DNA of 28,001 bases. It comes from Calycina herbarum (taxonomy: Eukaryota; Ascomycota; Leotiomycetes; Helotiales; Pezizellaceae). The translations under genes were made by a program, and so were the position numbers. The notes beneath the pieces are model-generated. The model searched no databases and was not told where the DNA came from. It worked only from the letters and a program-made list of their open reading frames with translations. The stretch's first letter is position 1; each line of letters begins with the position of its first letter. Below, in pieces: positions 20,064 through 28,001 of the stretch. The DNA lies in contig LLEY01000323.1 of the NCBI GenBank assembly GCA_001414485.1, forward strand, positions 1-28,001, written 5' to 3'.

Positions 20064-20927
20064 AGCGAAGGGTGCATGGGGTTGTTAACTTTTTATGGTA
20101 ATATTGAGAGCGAATATTGAAAAATTTCCCATGATATGCCTCGTATTTTGTTTCTTGAGGTTGATGCTAGGTGCTGGATTGTGACGAGAAGAGAGAGGAT
20201 GAAATAAAGTTGATGCACGTGACATCAAACGCCCGTAGAACTGGTATTTTAGCCGCCCATCTTTCCTCTATTTCAAACAAACTTGGATGCCCCCATCCAT
20301 GTATTTTCCTAGTCGGCCAATATTTTTAAGCGAGGACCCCTTTTCCCAAAAACTCCGAAGGATGCTGCCATCAGCCACCCGAGCCGCAAAATACACCCCG
20401 TGAACAACTCTATACCCCAAACTGTATGTTACCAGTGATAGAAGTCCTCGTACTCGGTTCTTCGCTAAGCGTGACCCCATAGTACCAACGGTTCCGAAGT
20501 TACATTCCGATACTTCATCCAACGACATGCATATCAGTACCCCCCTTCTCTGACTTTTCCCCTGGATTTCCCTTGTAGCACATTACTATTGCTTCACATT
20601 TCATCATATTTAGGCACCAGAGTCATTTGAACCAATTTATGCATGCGTTCCTTCGGTGACAAACGATACCAAAACTCGTCCCTGTACCAGAAGCATACCA
20701 AAATAGGAAAATAACAGAATACTAAAAGATTCATGGGCGAGGTTTAAGGGAATAAAGTGGGAAATTGAAGTGATCAGCGAAAATGACGGGGATCTCATCT
20801 GCGCCCATAGATGCCAATCCTAACGTGTACGTTTCACGTTCTCGAAACTCTGGTCGAGCCCTTCTCCTATATCACCTTTCTTAGAAATGTACTGAAGTAC
20901 GAGTAGAAAGGAAAAAAGTACATTTCA
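20064..20927. promoter_or_regulatory. Intergenic region between UstYa-like genes A and B
   Basis: It holds the 3' end of gene A and the promoter of gene B. The minus-strand open frame at 20268-20528 (86 residues) has no signal, domain or repeat that I recognise, and I do not call it. Confidence 0.45.
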
Positions 20928-22047
20928 ATGGAATATACAGCGGTTTCAAAAGACGAAGAAGGGGAGGGTAGCACATACCACGTGGGTCAATCATACCAAA
21001 GTATGAATAACTTATTAACTGTCTTGGAATAGGAGTCTCATTCACAAGTCCCGCCAAAAACTCGAGTTTGGGGAATCCGAGCAGTGACAGCTTTCAACAT
21101 AATTCTATTCCTGGCATCGCTCACAATTTTCTACAACTCTTCAAATCCAATTAGTACTCAAAATAGAGCTCTTGAGCACGTTTCCTTTTATTGTAAGTTT
21201 AGATCACGACTTTTGTCTCTTCTTCAAGTGTGAAATCATTGACAAAAGCTGATATACAAGAAAATAGCACCACTTTTCGATCGCCTCAAGATTCCTTTCG
21301 TAGAGAGAGTAGTTCAAGGAACATTATTCAATGAGAACGAACTTCTACTAAGAGCCGATCCGTCACCAGAAGTCGATGAAGCTTGGTCCAAACTCACCGA
21401 TGTGGGGGTTGTAGTCATAAGCGGTGACGAAGTTTCAAAGCTAGGCAAAGATCCCAAAGGAACCGTTAAAGCACCAATTTCATGGGGTATGTTGTCTTCT
21501 ATCAATCACTACCTACAAACTATACCTCTTCTGCAAACAGTTTCAATTTTGATTTTGAGCTATGTTAATTGACTCCCTAGGCTACGGAACTGATGCCCAC
21601 CTCGCACAACCAGATGGCCAACACGCACTCCATTGTCTAAATGCAATAAGAAAGTACGCTTACCGAGAACACTACTACCCTCTTCAAACAGCCTGTCCCT
21701 CCAACACCAGCTCAACAAGCCCCCTTCAACCATTCCACCAAGCACACCTTTCACATTGTCTCCACATTCTCCTCCAAACCCTCACGTGTGATTTTAGTAC
21801 GGATATGATCACCCATAACTGGATGGCTACCCAAGATTTCCCCTTTCCGGATTTTGCGATTAATAAAAAGTGCAAAGATCACGGTAAAATTCTGGAGTGG
21901 CTGGAGAAAGAGAGAATTAGTACTGAGATGTGGGTGGAAGTTTCCGAGTTGGGGCCGGGGAAAGAGGTTGTTATGGAACTTCCGCCAAAACTGAAGGCGT
22001 GGAGTCAGGAGGTTGATATAGATGGACAGACCGAGGGAAGTCATTGA
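20928..22047 (+). CDS. UstYa-like (DUF3328) oxidase B
   Basis: The model joins 20928-20981, 21033-21192, 21268-21486 and 21581-22047 (299 residues). The N-terminus MEYTAVSKDEEGE is typical of UstYa-like proteins; a membrane segment follows at about residues 33-52. Landmarks: VSFYSPLFDRL, PSPEVDEAW, WGYGTDAHLAQPDGQ, first motif HALHC (159-163), REHYYP, second motif HLSHC (200-204), then THNW. Introns 2 (75 nt) and 3 (94 nt) have clear donors GTAAGT and GTATGT. Intron 1 (51 nt) is less certain: the frame runs unbroken across it except for one TAG at 21030-21032. I infer donor GTGGGT at 20982, a TTAAC branch and TAG acceptor; without splicing the gene would have an early stop. The role is probably one oxidative step on the neighbouring precursor, acting in the ER or Golgi lumen. 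Confidence 0.86.
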
Positions 22048-22743
22048 TGCTTCCAGCGAATATTCAACTTTGGAAACCCTCAAGTATATGTCAATGGGGC
22101 GCTAAATCTCCCACCTTCTTCGATGTGGAATTGTGAACAGATCTGTCTACGCCTAAACCCTGCTATATTTAAAGAAATGAAATTCACATATCCAAGTGTA
22201 TAATATTTTTCAGTGATACATATCAACGTAGGGAGTCAAACCTTCAGATCTCTGGCTGAATGGCAAAAAAGTGTAGTCCTTAGTCAACCCAAAAACCGAG
22301 AAATAAACCTCTGGGATCACGTAACAGCATGCCTATAATCTGCCAAGCAAGCCCCTAGGGTATTGTTCCGAACTCACAAACTGGAAGGATTCAAACGCTC
22401 AAAGTGAATTTACCCCGTTGAAAATGTGACTTGAAGGATTTGGGATCCGAAGAAGTATCCCGACACCCCGCATTATGTACGCACGATGCATATTTCTAGG
22501 CCGTTGTAACATGCATATGCTCAATGAAATGTCTGAGTTAAAGGTAATCCTAAAACCGAAAGTGTGCAGTAACAACACTGCCATGTTCAATAATTGTTGT
22601 GACTGCGATTTAGAATTGAAAATAAGCGAGTAACTGGCCTCAGAAGGGTGTCAGAAGGATAGGTCCAATGTTCTCCATCGCTCTTCAAAGCTTCAACTCC
22701 TACATTGTGGTTTCCAAGAAAACATATCAGCTTTCGACACAAT
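22048..22743. promoter_or_regulatory. Intergenic region between UstYa-like genes B and C
   Basis: This contains the 3' end of gene B and the promoter of gene C. The short minus-strand frame at 22399-22590 has no recognisable content. No RNA gene or repeat was found. Confidence 0.45.
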
Positions 22744-23581
22744 ATGAAAGAAATAGATCGTAAGCCCCCCTAGCAGAATAACTATAGACCTTACTTATAA
22801 TACGCCAGGCGAAGAAAGCGATTTAGCTCTCACAAATCCACTTCTAGAAGACGTTGAATCCACCACACCACAACGAAAGACCAACTTTTTACATCGAACA
22901 CATTCATTCCTTCTCATTCAGTCGCTCTTAATCCTTACCTACACTATTGTATTTTACCTCCTATCAAACTCGGGATCTCACCTCGACAAACCATCAGAGA
23001 AATCAAGATCCGATTTCCCCCCAATCCAAAAAGATCTCAAATACACACCAAAACTCTTCCAAAAACACGGAAACAAACTCTCGCCTTATGCTCAACCACC
23101 ATCACCCTCGACATCAGAAGCCTGGACCCATCTCCTTTCTGGGGGAAACATGCGCATCCACTCCTCCGAGCTACCGCCAAACACAACCTCTGTCCCATTA
23201 GCAGACAACTCGGGCGACTCTTTAGCAAAAATGGCCTTCTACCATGAACTACACTGTCTTTTCACTCTCAAAACTCATTTATATCCTTCGCATTACTACC
23301 CCAATGCCAGCGCGTCCTTTTTTGAAGAGGAAACAGAGCATTTGGAGCATTGTATTGAGTGGATACGTGTTGCTGCTATTTGTCGAGGTGATACGACACT
23401 GACACTCTTTGAATGGGAGGATGAGAGATTGGTGACTAAATATCCGGTTCCGCATGTGTGTGTGGATGAAGAGGCGTTGCTTGGGTGGACGAGAGAGAAT
23501 GGGAGGATGGTGGATATTGATGAGGAGGGGGTTTTGGTGGCACCAGGTGGTGAGGGATCGAGATTGCGGGGTGGAGAGTAA
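22744..23581 (+). CDS. UstYa-like (DUF3328) oxidase C, divergent
   Basis: The model joins 22744-22759 and 22809-23581 (262 residues). The first exon is only 16 nt (Met-Lys-Glu-Ile-Asp plus one base). The intron (49 nt, GTAAGC...CAG) restores a frame that stays open without any Met before residue 120, which is why a simple frame search starts wrongly at 23150. A membrane segment spans about residues 38-58 (SFLLIQSLLILTYTIVFYLL). Both family motifs are present: HELHC (151-155), followed by PSHYYP, and HLEHC (183-187). It is shorter and more divergent than A and B: the PxxEVDxAW and WGYG-type segments are reduced to SEAWTHL or absent, and the tail lacks the THNW motif. It probably has a distinct step or partner. 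Its coding strand changes from C-rich to G-rich near 23,330. Confidence 0.84.
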
Positions 23582-23647
23582 ATAAATTTTTGGTGAGGTT
23601 GGGAGGTACCTTGGTGTTTGTTGATTCTCTTGATAGGGGGTGAGGTT

Positions 23648-23803
23648 TCGTACCTGCCTACCTAGCTCGTTGTTCCAACTTTTTAGGGAGTTGATTGTTC
23701 CAACCATCTGGGTTAATGTTTTACATTGTTCCAGCTATCTAGGGTAATTCAAGTAAATTACCCTAAACAATTAGAACAACGAGTAGGCAGGGCAGGTGCG
23801 AAC
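23648..23803. mobile_element. MITE-like element, copy 1
   Basis: The ends form imperfect inverted repeats of about 30 bp: TTCGTACCTGCCTACC on the left against, in complement, GTTCGCACCTGCCCTG on the right, each followed by CTCGTTGTTC. The middle has about three related blocks containing TTGTTCCA and TAGGG. It shares ends and internal sequence with the copy at 26127-26273. No coding capacity. It sits between the 3' ends of UstYa-like gene C and the dihydroorotate dehydrogenase gene. Confidence 0.78.
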
Positions 23804-23974
23804 CTGATGTATTTATTGCCGCTCTTAATGTCCATCGCGAGGCAAGGTATCCGGTACATGGATGAAAATCCTTCATGTCACAAGGGCAAAGGAAGAAGCA
23901 GTTCCACAAACTCGTAATTTTTGTTCATTATGTATAGGCCTAATATGTACAACACAAGAAATGTGGAATTCTTT

Positions 23975-25659
23975 TTATTTCCTCAGGATTTCTTCCTTCA
24001 TCTCTTTCTTGATTCTCGAAACTGTGCCTGCACCACCATATCTAGAATCACAAGTCAGCGTTATTCATAATAGAAATTCTTGTTGGGAATTCAAGCAGAG
24101 GGAAATGGACGACCCCTCAAAGTGACTTACATCATGGCTGTATATATCTGTGCAACATTGGCACCTGCATTCAGTACCTCCAGTGCTTGTCTTCCATTTG
24201 TGATACCGCCGGTAGCAAAAATGACCTTTTGTTCGTGCTTTGGAGGAACGATCTTCTTTTTAAACTCCACAACAGATTCTTTTACAGATTCAACCTTCTC
24301 CAAAAGAGAAGATTTCGAATCACCACCTTCCAGAGGTGTCCCATCATCCAAATTCAATGTCTTCTTGGGTTCTGGAGTCTTTTCGGGTGGAGGCCCTTGA
24401 TCTAGTAGAATGCGGTATCTTCTGACCAGACTCTTTGTCCGCTCAAACATTTGTGGACCGGAGAACCCGCCTTGCTCGTTGAGAATCTTCTTTTCCGTAG
24501 CCGACAATTTGATGTCTTTGGAGATGAGGTTATCCCGCCGCTTGGTGGTGTTCCCCACGATGACTCCATCGACTCCGCTTTTCCACACAGCTTCCACGAT
24601 CCCCTCCATTTGCTCGTCTTGGTCCTCATCAGGGGAAACCTTGACCATGACTTTCGGCGGGGTTTTTCTTTTCGAAGCGCGTGCAGCAGCAACCACACCC
24701 TCGAGAATGCGTGTCAGGGGTTCCACTCTCTGGAGAGTTCTCAGACCGGGAGTATTTGGACTGCTAACATTGACGACCAAGATATCTGCATAAGGTGCCA
24801 ATCGCTCGACGCAGTATACGTAGTCATTTTTGACAGCCTCGATATCCTCGTCCTTGGTGTCCTTGTTCTTGGCGACTTGAACCGCCAACAATTTCCCCTC
24901 TACCAAACTTCCAGGTGGGACTCCAGCACCTCCACTGAGCACCAACTCCTCAGCCTCTTTCCCAACCCCAAGCCCATTATTGTATGCAAACAAACGTACT
25001 CGTTCCCTCAGCCGCTTTGCCATGTCGTTGGCTCCCAGCCCGTTCAGTCCATATCGATTGATCAATGCCCTGTGACCCGGCAGCCGGAAGACTCTCGGTT
25101 TAGGATTTCCCTCCTGTGCCAGCGGTGTAGCCCCTCCTACTTCGACAATAGCAGGCCCCATGGCCATCAAGGCATCTGGCAACTCAGCCAATTTGTCGAT
25201 TCCCGCCGATGTGCCAATGGGGTTTTGCAGCTTCTGCCCAAACACGACGACACCCAAATCCACATCCTTCTCATCCCGCACCTTGGAATTCCGTTCGCGG
25301 GGGTGTATGCCAAAAGCATGCAGTGTCTTGAGCATTTTCGTGCCCGCATGATGTGCATCTTCGGCGTCGGGATAGATCAGTCGCAGGGCACGAGGAACGA
25401 GCCATTGATGGACGCCGGCACGAGTATCGGTGATGTAGAGGTATGCGAAGATGGCGAAGAGGGAGAGGGATGTGCCGTAGAGGAGCTTCTTAAATCTGGC
25501 TACAAGAGAGCTCTCTCCAGCTGCGGTGGATGTGGACGCGGGGCGCGAAGATTGGAAAACGGGGCGAGGGATTGAGGTTATCGGTCGCGACGGGGAGAGG
25601 GTTAGGTGTCGAATTGGGTGTCGTGAATTGCGCAGCATGCGCAAGGAGGGGTGCGACAT
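23975..25659 (-). CDS. Dihydroorotate dehydrogenase, class 2 (mitochondrial)
   Basis: The model joins 25659-24131 and 24041-23975 on the minus strand (531 residues). The enzyme oxidises dihydroorotate to orotate in pyrimidine synthesis, passing electrons to ubiquinone at the mitochondrial inner membrane. Residues 1-50 are basic and Ser/Arg-rich (presequence), and about 58-77 form the membrane anchor (GTSLSLFAIFAYLYI). Family landmarks follow: NPIGTSAGIDK (146-156), EVGGATP, NRYGLNGLGAND, the class 2 catalytic-serine loop NVSSPNTPGLR (297-307), VIVGNTT and FATGGI. A charged insertion at about 420-475 precedes the final strands, longer than in bacterial enzymes; I believe similar inserts occur in other filamentous ascomycetes. 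The terminal intron (89 nt, GTAAGT...TAG, phase 2) is needed to reach the conserved YGGAGTVSRIKKEM end; without it the frame stops right after TAMM. The Met at 25659 is preferred because upstream in-frame sequence is an 8-bp repeat. Confidence 0.95.
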
Positions 25660-25705
25660 GTTAAGGAGGATCCAACATATGTTGCCGAGTTTCAATGGCT
25701 GGGAA

Positions 25706-25769
25706 AGTTGAAGAATTGAAGAGTTGAAGAGTTGAAGAGTTGAAGAGTTGAAGAGTTGAATTGGGCGAG
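25706..25769. repeat. 8-bp minisatellite in the dihydroorotate dehydrogenase leader
   Basis: AGTTGAAG is repeated about eight times in tandem with one AATTGAAG variant. It lies 47-110 bp upstream of the start at 25659. Because 8 is not a multiple of 3, and the unit is AT-rich, it is probably untranslated leader or promoter sequence. Confidence 0.9.
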
Positions 25770-26126
25770 AAAATCGGATTGGAAATGCCAAGCCTTTTCG
25801 GCTTCTACTCAAAGTACTAAGCTAAGTACCTAGAAGTCATATTATTCTCATCCATTTCAAGTAATCTCTTCAATTAACTCAATCCCTTGAAAACAAGGCA
25901 GATACAAAGATGCAGAAAAAACCGCGAGAACGGCCAGATTGAGGCTCTACCACAGATGAGGTTAAAAGGAAGATCTGTCAAAGTACCAGATAACGTTACA
26001 CATACAAACATCTCGTCCTTTCTCTATACTTCATGTACAACTGTTATGTTACCAGGCAAAATACCACCCAATTTCTGAAGCGCTTACTCGTCTCCCAATG
26101 GACATAAAAAGCAGCAGTAAATTTGG
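25770..26126. promoter_or_regulatory. Upstream region of dihydroorotate dehydrogenase
   Basis: Non-coding sequence between the minisatellite and the second MITE-like copy. No gene or clear regulatory motif was recognised. Confidence 0.4.
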
Positions 26127-26273
26127 GTTCGTATCTGCCTGCCTCACACTCTTGCTTGATTGTTTCAAAACTTCTAGGTTAATATTCTAAATTGTTCCAA
26201 GGAAATAGGGTAATTGCTTTGAATTGCTTGCCCTAGATAGTTGGGACAACGAGCAAGATAGGCAGGTACGAAC
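26127..26273. mobile_element. MITE-like element, copy 2
   Basis: The left end starts GTTCGTATCTGCCTGCC and the right end, in complement, starts GTTCGTACCTGCCTATC followed by TTGCTCGTTG. The middle aligns with copy 1 (GGTTAAT..., ATTGTTCCA..., TAGGGTAATT). The two copies have clearly diverged, so neither is a recent insertion. They bracket the dihydroorotate dehydrogenase gene. Confidence 0.78.
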
Positions 26274-27485
26274 ACTGCCGCTTTTTCTGTCTATCTCGTA
26301 CCATTCGCAATAAGTGCTCTTCCCTATTCAATTTCCAAACTTCCTTCTCAAGTAAAATACGACTGGAGTGCGCATTCTTGTTTTTTACCAGACGCTGCCG
26401 AATACTAGTTCGTTCTTTCCCTGTGTATTTTCTTTCGCTCTCAATCGGTTTCTTCAAAATCTGCTTGAACACCTCTAATAAGGAAGGGACGACCACAAAA
26501 CTTGCACTGACGTCCGTTCCCCTTCACCTCTCACATCTAGACTCCAACTCATCAAACTTGGAAACCTCCAAAATTGTTCCGCCATTAACCAGCAGATTCG
26601 AAGCTACCCTCGTCTTCTTATTGTCATGTTCTTCTGTTTATGAACTTGACCGCACCATAAGCTCCCAATCAAATCAAACCTCCCCGTTCTTCTAATAATA
26701 GCACTAAGTAGCAGTCAGACTTCGATGGAGGCTAATTTTAACTACACTGCTAAATTGATATTGAGGATATTTAGATGTGATTTTCAAGTAGATACTAACG
26801 GTTACCAATAAGGTCGGAACTAGTGAGCCCAAAGTCACCTCTTACGTATCGCGAAAATCTAGACATACTTATCTAACCATTGTCAAAACACAAAAAAAGG
26901 GATGAAGTAGTAACTTATAGAGGAATGTAATAATAAACAAGTACGATTATTTTCGATCAGTATGTATATTGATACTCTTTTGCGGTGCTACTCCCCTCAG
27001 TATACTAACTCTCCATTCAAGCATTTTGCCTAGATGTTTGGGACTATTGAGATCGGAGTTTCTTGGTTGATATTTTTCATTCTTCTAAATGGTTGGGAAA
27101 ATATTAAGCTAAAAAGCTCGAACGAAAGCTATTTACTGTCGCTTTTGTTGTATATAGCGAGAGGGATAGGTAGGCCCTTGGTAGGGCCCTGTGGTGGTGT
27201 CAGCACCGATATTCGTGACCGCAGAAAGTGTACCGAGAGTTTTGGACCAAATTGAAGGAAATTTAACTCAGTTTTAACCAATTAGCGGTTTTGGATTATT
27301 CTCAAGTTTGAACTTTGAGAGCTTTTATCCTCATTCCGGCTTCAATGTATCAAGTACTCGACTCGACGGCTGCAAATGATTCATTTTCATTGCTATGAGA
27401 CTTATAATCGTGAATACTCAATGAACAAAGCTTTTTTTTTAATCCTTAATCCCAGGAAACAATCATTAATCCAGCTGTCCCTGCA
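26274..27485. other. Long intergenic region with a possible decayed coding segment
   Basis: No intact gene is supported. On the minus strand about 26230-26700 reads as Lys/Glu-rich, protein-like sequence broken by a stop near 26530; it could be an old gene fragment or an exon pair, but no family is recognised. From 26,700 to 27,485 I see AT-rich sequence and a T run at about 27431-27439, with no coding features beyond chance open frames. Confidence 0.4.
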
Positions 27486-28001
27486 TTAAGCTGTCCCCAC
27501 CTTCGCTTGGTAATAGTGCCCTCCGCCTCCGTTCGAATCCCCCCTCAAATGGAGTGGCAGTTCGTCCAGCTCCGAATAGTGATTGCCGCTACTTCCATAC
27601 TTTGCAACAGGGGCGCCAGGGTTGGAGTACGAGCCGCTGCGGGTCCCACGCGAGAGTCCCACGTAGCTTGAGAAGCGAGAGGTGTACGAATCCCATTTCG
27701 CCGGCTTGTGTTTTTCGAAAAAGGCGGGAAAACATAGGAGGCAGGAGCATATTAGCCCAACGTCGATTTCGATGACACTGCATAGTCTCGCGATTAGTGA
27801 GATTAAAAGAGAGGAAAACAGGAAAGAGGAAAGGGGGAAGGGGGAAGTCGTACGCCCAAACACTTAGATCAATATAATTCCAAGTTGCGTCGATCCCGTC
27901 TTGAATTAGTCGCAGTGTGAAGATAAAGCGAACAATACTTGCAATACATGCGCTACGATCAAAGTTAACTCTATCCAAAAGTTCAGGGGGGGGGGGGGTT
28001 G
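27486..28001 (-). CDS. Fungal rhodopsin-domain membrane protein, C-terminal part
   Basis: Two exons are visible on the minus strand: from the window edge (or from about 27970) down to 27854, and 27777-27486. The 76-nt intron (donor GTACGA, acceptor CAG, phase 2) joins SVWA to VIEIDVGLICSCL. The product shows the signature of the fungal rhodopsin-like integral membrane family: SACIASIVRFIF in one membrane helix, D-ATW, then VWAVIEIDVGLICSCLLCFP in the last helix. A polar tail of about 70 residues with Ser/Gly/Tyr-rich sequence follows. These seven-helix proteins are common in Pezizomycotina; most have no known ligand. The 5' part lies beyond base 28001. A likely acceptor (TTGGATAG) lies just upstream of the visible exon, at about 27974-27981. 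Confidence 0.8.
27986..27998. repeat. Poly-G run of 13
   Basis: A run of thirteen G (C on the minus strand) lies three bases from the right edge, probably within an intron of the rhodopsin-domain gene. Its exact length is a likely sequencing weak point. Confidence 0.85.

Noticed and set aside
20268..20528. 86-residue minus-strand frame between UstYa-like genes A and B, considered as a missing cluster enzyme
   Set aside because: Too short, with no resemblance to tyrosinases, methyltransferases, peptidases or other known dikaritin tailoring enzymes.
24451..25575. 374-residue plus-strand open frame over dihydroorotate dehydrogenase
   Set aside because: It is antisense to a strongly conserved enzyme and shows no protein family features.
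27034..27255. 73-residue plus-strand frame with a hydrophobic start
   Set aside because: The hydrophobic stretch comes from T-rich sequence; there is no further support from motifs, splice sites or a promoter.

Overview
This is a chromosome end from a filamentous ascomycete (Pezizomycotina). The evidence is a terminal CCCTAA telomere array, short GT-AG introns of about 45-120 nt, an AT-rich stop-riddled subtelomere that looks mutated by RIP (repeat-induced point mutation), and the gene families present. The families, including an SRR1-like protein, would fit a leotiomycete, but that placement is inference.

Layout. Positions 1-78 are telomere. Positions 79 to about 10,500 are a transposon graveyard: a pogo/Fot1-like DNA transposon on the minus strand (565-2416), a 20-bp tandem repeat (2654-2790), a decayed LINE-type retrotransposon on the minus strand (about 3067-8250), and a second pogo/Fot1-like transposon on the plus strand (8353-10212). 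Base composition changes abruptly near 10,530, where normal genes begin: a HAUS6-like augmin subunit (10728-13135), a peroxisomal enoyl-CoA hydratase/isomerase ending in SKL (13729-14541), and an SRR1-like protein (15279-16532).

The central discovery, about 17.3-23.6 kb from the telomere, is a compact candidate gene cluster for a ribosomally made, post-translationally modified peptide (RiPP) of the dikaritin/UstYa type. A minus-strand gene (17268-17944) encodes a secreted precursor with a signal peptide and six identical copies of QAYGQHTDD, most separated by Kex2-type Lys-Arg sites. The obvious reading frame ends at 17462, but an intron whose splice restores the repeat register leads to a second exon with two further, diverged copies. 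Three plus-strand genes follow (19051-20063, 20928-22047, 22744-23581). Each encodes a protein with one N-terminal membrane segment and both HxxHC motifs of the UstYa (DUF3328) family, whose members oxidatively cyclise such peptides in known pathways. No tyrosinase, P450, methyltransferase, transporter or regulator is visible, so the set is minimal.

Beyond it lie a mitochondrial class 2 dihydroorotate dehydrogenase (minus, 23975-25659), flanked by two copies of a roughly 150-bp MITE-like element, and the 3' part of a fungal rhodopsin-domain membrane protein (minus, from 27486, running off the right edge). All gene models are hand-built from splice signals and frame. Weak joints are named in the entries.
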